Below, in pieces: positions 59,774 through 64,000 of a DNA stretch of 64,000 nt. Every line of letters begins with the position of its first letter. The first letter of the stretch is position 1. The stretch is from Lactarius indigo (taxonomy: Eukaryota > Basidiomycota > Agaricomycetes > Russulales > Russulaceae). The notes below the pieces were generated by a model that was not told the origin of the DNA, did no database searches, and worked only from the letters and a program-made list of their open reading frames with translations. Both the position numbers and the translations under genes were made by a program. The DNA lies in contig JAFKAC010000006.1 of NCBI GenBank assembly GCA_025766275.1, positions 2,232,001-2,296,000 on the forward strand, in the 5' to 3' direction.

Positions 59774-62700
59774 TTTTGAGTAACGAACGTGATGTGTGAG
59801 GTTAAGGCAGAAGGGGAAAGGACGATACGATAAATCAGGAGCTCAAGAGGTGGCCTATAAGTTGAAAGCTATTAGCCAAACCTCCGGAGGGCGTCGACTG
59901 ATCAGGAGGATCACCCAGCGTAACCCTTGAACGTGTAGATCGAGAAACAGACCCTCACTATTTTGCGAATACACTTATGAAAGACATGCCTTACCCTAAA
60001 ATGAAATACAATGGCAGTAGGGATCAGTCAGACTCTGGAAGAGTTCTGCAACGCTGATAAGAAGAGAAAAACTGGCGCCCACCAAAATCGAGCCAGACTC
60101 TTGGCTAGACTTGGCTGGGTGCGGCTAGCGAGTCGCAAGTTGAGAGTGTGTATGATCGTGGTGGAGCAACGTAGGTGTGACACGGAGGGCAGGGTCGCGG
60201 TGCACACGGGACCCAGCCATGATCGAAGCCACCGGTGATGAGGCATCAAGAAACTGACGCTGCGCAGCTCCGTGTCTGGTTAGTTAGCCCTGGAGCTGTG
60301 AAATTCGCGGATCCACGGGGATGAATGCCAGAGCGCAAGTGGATAGCGGGCATTAGGGGTGGCGGTACTCACACTGCGGCGTGGTGTATTTGATGCACAG
60401 CGATAATGTTCTAGACCGAGGACACGTGAGGGCGTATAATGAGACGAGGGAAAGGGAAGCGCAGAAAGAATGGTGGGTGCAGGAAGTAGCCGTGAAAGCA
60501 GGGATACCAGTTTATACCGCTTTAGTCCATACAAAATCACTGTTGAGTACGTCGCGTGCCCAGTGTAATGGCGAGATGAGCGCCGTCCGAAGGGCAACGC
60601 AGATCCCCGCGCAAGATCCCGCAGGACGGCGCCGTAATTGAACGTTGAACGTTGAACGCGCAACCTCCTCGAGGACCTATCACTGCTCTATGAAATGAAA
60701 TCCAAATTCGAGCCCAGCTCAAGCTCAAGTGCTCCACTCCATGCGTCTTTGCTTCTCCACTGATAGGCGCGGGGCTAGTCTTTGTGTGGGGTCCCAAGGA
60801 TTCTGTAACTGGGCCCGAGATGGCACCCGGGGAAGCACGCAGAACCTCCAAGTGTGACATCCCAGGCAGCATTATTGCAGCGAACATAGGCGTGCACCTC
60901 ACCATACACTCGCTTTCCTGCTCCACCACATACGTTCTCAGATGCAGATGTAACCACTCGCGTAGCTGCAAAACCACAGATTTAACTGCTGCTCTGGCGC
61001 GACCAGTTCTGTATTAACTGCTGTCCCGGAATGAACGTGGTCAAAAAAAAAAAAGGAACATAGGCGTGCCAATGTGCTAATGCGTTCGCTCATCAGGTGA
61101 GCCCCCTTTTTTACCTTTAACCAATTGTGAATAACAGTACGTACAAACTTCGACTCGCCAGGAGTCACCCTACGCAATCACAATCTTACCATCATTTCCT
61201 TTTTCTGAAAAATGCCTCCCACCAATGCATGTCCTCCCACTGCACGTGCAACGCCATGCTAGTGACGAGCGGTCGCAAACACCGGCAATAACAAACGTCC
61301 GGCCGCGCACAAGAGCCGAAATGGTGGGGCCCAATGGCAATGCAACCTGAAGTGGAAGGCTGAATAACTGCGTGGAGGATGTGAGGTATGGCGTCAATCG
61401 CTTGCCTATGTGCAGCTGACCCAACGGGTTTGTACCAGCGCTTCCAGGAATGTTTGGGGGCTTTGGCCTGCTCAATTTGCTGCTGCCGCATCTGTTGTGA
61501 GAAGTGTTGTAACTACAGTAACTGAGGAACTTGTCGCAAGGAGATGGACTGGCGTATGATTTGCTAGCGGAGTGACAGTAGGTACCAGTACCCGTTAACA
61601 TATTAGACAGCCTCTTAGACGGCCTTCTTTGGAAGTTTCGGCGCTTCCATCAGCAAAACAAAATTTGACTAGCGTGCTCTTAGGTTGTTATAACTGGCGA
61701 ACCCACTGACAGGTGGTCGACGCACCGAAAGCTCCCCGCGGATTTCCAGCTGTTGGTTGGTTTAGAACTTGCCCGGTCTTTTTTCTGCCGGTGTCTCGAA
61801 ATCAAGCTCGAAATCGATCTTTCATATCTTATTGTGACTCCGCCCAATTTGGAATTTCCAACCCCTGGAGATAGGCTACCGTCGCGCAGAGCGGCGCTAT
61901 CTGCCCTTGGACTGCACCTGTTCTCTCCCATAGGAAAAAACACCAGGCCTGCGTTGTGATAGGGCATTGTCGTCTATATGCTTCTAACGCTTTGGGGTTC
62001 TGACGTCCTGGCTTCAGGTTGTTGTTTAGTTTGGGCTGACTCGATCAGGACAAACCTCGATCAGGGAAAACCCCAGACTCCTTCCCGATTCGATACTCCG
62101 TGGAAGAGACTATCATTACTCCTCACGTAGTGTTTCCCACAGCACACTTTCCTTTTTTATTGCAACTTTGCGTCAGAAGTTGGGATATAAAAAACGCGGA
62201 GCTTCGAATTGGGAAGGAGTCTGGAAAAACCCTGGCCCTCCGTGCGGGGCTACCCGTTTAAGTTACTGTAGCACTACTGAAAATGTCCAAAATGCATTGC
62301 TGTATTGTAACGCGCTGTTACAGCAAGGATCTCACTGGGCTTGACGGGAGCGGGGCCTTGTCGATTGAAGTGTTCTGGACAATAATTATGCCAGAATTAT
62401 GCTTGCATGGAAGCATTGGCCCCGACAGGTGTCAAAACTCAAGTGTTGATCCGAACAACTCGGAAGACGCTACACATCACCGCGCGCCATCCGCATTGCT
62501 TCGTCGTGGCAGGTCTTTGGGGTCAGAAGCGCGGTGCGCTCGAGTTGTGCAATAGAACTTTGCGCTTGCACTTTGCTTCTCAAGTAGTATCGACCACTCG
62601 AGACCCGTATTCAGTCGACCCGCTAATAAATGTTGCCACACTCAAGCACCGCATTCCTGAAGCTACGATTTACGTCGAGGACCCTTATTGCAATGTCGAG

Positions 62701-62877
62701 AGATTATCGTCTCCAAGGAGTTTGGACGAGATAGCGATAGGGTCTGAGGTGCAAAGTCAAAATTGCTGGAATTCTGTCTGGTGATCATCGAGGCGCATAC
62801 CTTGGCGCATACGGCTAAACTCACATCCACGGGTACGCGTTTCTGCCTAAGTGCCAACTGTGACGGCAGCTATCATT
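59774..62877. other. 3.1-kb gene-poor region
   Basis: No supported gene. Frames at 60537-60977 minus, 61170-61601 minus and 62407-62784 plus are open, but none shows a family motif or convincing splice context; the last (125 codons) abuts the truncated duplicate and could be a fragment of another broken gene. A TGTTACAG / CTGTAAC-type inverted motif occurs around 62267-62322. Confidence 0.45.
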
Positions 62878-63835
62878 CGCATATACCGCTGTTGGCTGCT
62901 CTGGTCCAGGAATTACTGGATCATTATCTTTCCGGATCTCACGTCGATCGGTGGGCTTGGTAAGCTATACCGACATTATTGGACCAAGGGTTGATACTGA
63001 TACTCCTCCGTGTCGCAGCATGTGTCGTGGTGGTCATACACTTAATGCTGGGAATAAACCCGTCTTCACCAATCAACCCGCCTTCCTTAGTGCCATTGGG
63101 TCTCGTGGGCTTCATTCTCCCGCTATGCACAAACGTGTTCGTGATGGCTCTCGTCGCCGCGCGCATCTGGCTGCTCTCTCCACGCAAGGTGCGCGACCTG
63201 CGCGGCGTGTACTTCCCAGAAGGAGCGGTGCGCACTGCAATCGACATTATCATAGAGAGCGGTGCGCTCTACCTCATCGTGCAGCTCGTATTTGTAGTCC
63301 TCTTCGCCATCCGGCACCCAGCGCAGGGAATCGTCGGCGTGATTGCCGTGCAGATGTACGTGCGTAATCCTATCGCGCGTTTTTTGGAAGCAGCTCCTGG
63401 ATTTATAGCCTCCCATCGTACAGGGTACCGCGCCAGCTCTCGTCATCATCCACGTTGCGCTTAGACTGTCAAATACACCGCCAGAGGGCCTAGCGCTAGA
63501 GCCGCGCCCTGGTCTCAATCTCCTCCGACTGAAGTGCGCATTGGGTACAGCACGGCGGCGTTCACTGATGCAGGTCAGCGCCTCAACCCCGCCGTGGTCC
63601 CCATGACTCACATGAAACCGAAGCCTGACGGCGAGGATTCGGGATCGAGCTATAGCTCCACCGAACATGTAGCTTAGAGGGCATGCGATTTTAGTTATTT
63701 TTTTTTTCCTATCGTTGGTCTCTGGTGACGCTGGGATATCCTTATTCGGTTCTTTCCTTAGGATTTGCACTGGTATGGTGCTTCATGATTTGTAAAAAGG
63801 CGACCAACTGTACGTTTTGGTGTTTCACATCTGGT
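62878..63835 (+). pseudogene. 5'-truncated, frameshifted copy of the membrane-protein gene at 55209
   Basis: Homology to 55637-56600 begins inside exon 3 (at the IYRCWLLWSR block) and continues through exon 4 (63019..63359, exactly the same 341 nt), exon 5 (from 63424) and about 165 bp of 3' UTR, then ends at GTGTTTCACAT. Exons 1, 2 and most of exon 3 are missing; upstream sequence is unrelated. In exon 5 a 1-nt deletion near 63487 (CAGAG-GGCCT against CAGAGAGGCCT) shifts frame and brings a stop at 63604. Intron positions and splice sites are kept, so this is a DNA-level duplicate and not a retrocopy. Exon 4 has mostly synonymous or conservative changes. Confidence 0.88.
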
Positions 63836-64000
63836 TTCCATCAATGACATGAGTGATGTGCACCCTAAGTGAGTGCACAACGATTAAAAAAGCTCCTCGT
63901 AGCTCATCTAGAATCTACCTGGACAAATAGAAGCGACGTAAGACGGTTGACACCAAACCGAAAAGGGTGGATGGAACAGAGAGGGGGAGTGGGTGTGTCA
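63836..64000. other. Right edge, nothing recognised
   Basis: The last 165 bp beyond the duplicated block. No gene or repeat seen. Confidence 0.5.

Noticed and set aside
60537..60977. 146-codon minus-strand frame
   Set aside because: No motif, no codon-like domain structure, no splice context.

Overview
The window is nuclear DNA of a filamentous basidiomycete, most likely an Agaricomycete. Genes on both strands are broken up by many introns of about 45-65 nt with GTRNGT-type donors and CTRAY-like branch sites. There are no operons or Shine-Dalgarno signals, and lineage-typical families occur: a DUF6535 protein, an F-box/LRR protein and an agaricomycete integral-membrane family. All gene models were spliced by eye from reading frame, splice sites and recognisable protein motifs; every joined model keeps frame across all junctions.

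Layout, left to right. 1-295: start of a homeodomain gene (-), cut by the window edge. 1911-6572: Wee1-type kinase (-), divergent from a GT49/LARGE-like glycosyltransferase (6889-8374, +), which is followed 96 bp later by MCM2 (8471-11755, +). 12648-14461: formate/nitrite transporter (-). 15283-17664: MFS transporter (-). 18676-21237: Mei2-type RNA-binding protein (-). After a 3.7 kb gene-poor stretch come an alpha/beta hydrolase (24927-26190, +), UPF2/NMD2 (26862-31091, +) and a Rad26/ATRIP-like checkpoint protein (31563-35050, +), then a small coiled-coil protein (35153-35536, -).

The next block holds an F-box/LRR protein (36042-37484, -), an unknown multi-exon gene (37550-38938, -), a RING/TRAF zinc-finger protein (41080-42716, -), a FIT/SCS3 ER lipid protein (42811-43675, +), a Ted1/Cdc1-type metallophosphoesterase (43745-45903, -), an HbrB/Bit61 TORC2 subunit (46247-48346, -), mitochondrial QRI7 (48415-49860, +) and a proline-rich coiled-coil protein (49973-52226, +). 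The FIT-to-QRI7 part is very compact, with start codons 68-94 bp apart and stop codons 69 bp apart.

The last 12 kb is gene-poor: an agaricomycete membrane protein (55209-56436, +), a DUF6535 protein (58634-59773, -) and a 5'-truncated, frameshifted copy of the membrane-protein gene near the right edge (62878-63835).

Functional themes: cell-cycle entry and genome duplication or checkpoint (Wee1, MCM2, Rad26/ATRIP-like), RNA fate (UPF2, Mei2-like), growth signalling (HbrB) and ER lipid or GPI processing (FIT, Ted1-like). Eukaryotic neighbours need not be functionally coupled. I found no rRNA, tRNA, CRISPR or intact transposon. I did not find a convincing wholly new system; the best leads are unusual introns, the decayed duplicate and two multi-exon genes of unknown function.
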